NCBI GenBank assembly: GCA_020638795.1
Contig: JACKHW010000001.1
Location: forward strand, 682,001 to 746,000
Reading direction: 5' to 3'
Origin: Planctomycetota bacterium
GTDB lineage: Bacteria > Planctomycetota > UBA1135 > GCA-002748355
DNA length: 64,000 nt
In this document: piece by piece, positions 63,574-64,000 of the stretch
Position numbering within the stretch: position 1 is the first letter of the stretch
Layout of the letters: the number at the start of each line of letters is the position of its first letter
The notes under the pieces: model-generated
What the model was told of the DNA's origin: nothing
Databases searched by the model: none
The model's input: the letters and a program-made list of their open reading frames with translations, nothing else
Program-made: the position numbers and the translations under genes

Positions 63574-64000
63574 CAAGCCTCGGTCGAGGACTTCCGGCGA
63601 CGGATCCCGGGAAAGACCAAGAGGACGAGGAGGACCGTCGAGAGGAGCGCGAGCGCCGCGGTCGGCAGGAAGACCTTCCAATCACGAGCTTGAGTGATCG
63701 TGACGGCCAGGTTGTGACGAGCCGCACCGAGGTAGGCCTGGAGGGCTTTGTCCATGTCCTTGGCGAGACTCCGATCGAGCAGCACGCGGCTATCGCGGAG
63801 GACGCTCTGCGCGCCGGCAACGGCACCCGCTCGCCGGATTTCCTCCGCGCTGACGAACTCGAAGCCAGGTGCGTTGAGGATGCGGTGAGACGCGTTCTGG
63901 AAGATGACGGTGACGTTCTCGGCCGGGACGTTCTCGAGCGCACTCGCGACTTGTGCACAGATCGCTGCCGGGTGTACCGGCCAGCGACGGGCGGCATCGT
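63573..64000 (-). CDS. sctJ: inner-ring lipoprotein SctJ (YscJ/FliF family), C-terminal part
   Basis: The gene continues beyond the right edge; 141 residues are visible. It has AQVASALENVPAENVTVIFQ, the second ring-building motif of YscJ/FliF (V...V..L.PENV.V). A helical stretch follows, then one C-terminal membrane helix (FLPTAALALLSTVLLVLLVF) and a short basic tail (RRRKSSTEA). The short tail lacks the long cytoplasmic FliG-binding segment of FliF, so SctJ is more likely than FliF. Confidence 0.78.
   Translation of the reverse strand, partial: DAARRWPVHPAAICAQVASALENVPAENVTVIFQNASHRILNAPGFEFVSAEEIRRAGAVAGAQSVLRDSRVLLDRSLAKDMDKALQAYLGAARHNLAVTITQARDWKVFLPTAALALLSTVLLVLLVFPGIRRRKSSTEA

Overview
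The window is a GC-rich bacterial chromosome segment, most probably from a Planctomycetota lineage. The reasons are a Pls/PosA-type peptide synthetase, a CotH/lamin-tail secreted protein, a Ser/Thr kinase fused to a formylglycine-enzyme-like domain, a kinase-like/caspase fusion, large secreted fibronectin-III proteins, and an EF-Tu with an AYADIAKGGTVRD switch I that I recall (unverified) from other planctomycetes. No insertion sequence, CRISPR array or prophage was seen.

Left part (1-10.9 kb): a minus-strand operon for phospholipid/ABC transport (aromatic-repeat lipoprotein, mlaE, start of mlaF), two plus-strand lipoprotein genes, dtd, an LPS-kinase-like gene, an HU-type protein, a Cys/Met-metabolism PLP enzyme, a MutS2 without its Smr domain, and aroC overlapping it.

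Core information-processing block (10.9-29.1 kb): tRNA-Thr, tRNA-Tyr, tRNA-Gly, tRNA-Thr, tuf, tRNA-Trp, secE, nusG, then rplK-rplA-rplJ-rplL-rpoB-rpoC, ending at a strong hairpin. The tRNA-tuf order is that of the E. coli thrU-tyrU-glyT-thrT-tufB cluster. The block is broken between nusG and rplK by an antisense 4.1-kb Pls/PosA-type gene; rplK has its own candidate promoter. The str genes (rpsL, rpsG, fusA) do not follow rpoC.

Secreted-protein region (29.2-41.0 kb): a C-type lectin/PKD protein of visibly lower GC, a CotH/lamin-tail protein, a decayed beta-propeller remnant, a small tautomerase, a DUF2071 protein, a subtilase with nine fibronectin-III repeats, and a companion secreted protein. 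Three of these share a C-terminal module.

Signalling and type III secretion region (41.1-64 kb): a receptor-like Ser/Thr kinase with an FGE/SUMF1 domain, a pseudokinase-TM-caspase protein, and a FliA/WhiG-type sigma factor border a type III secretion locus. One minus-strand unit runs sctQ, fliO-like, sctR, sctS, sctT, sctU and ends in a canonical intrinsic terminator. The next unit carries three probable secreted proteins, one with the self-cleaving DUF1521 domain, and then sctV. A third minus-strand unit runs sctJ (cut by the window edge), fliG-like, sctL, sctN, sctO, sctP. Between them, on the plus strand, lie an FHA/coiled-coil protein and an FHA-TM-trypsin-like protease. No hook, rod or flagellin gene is visible, so this looks like a non-flagellar system that keeps flagellum-like FliO and FliG components.
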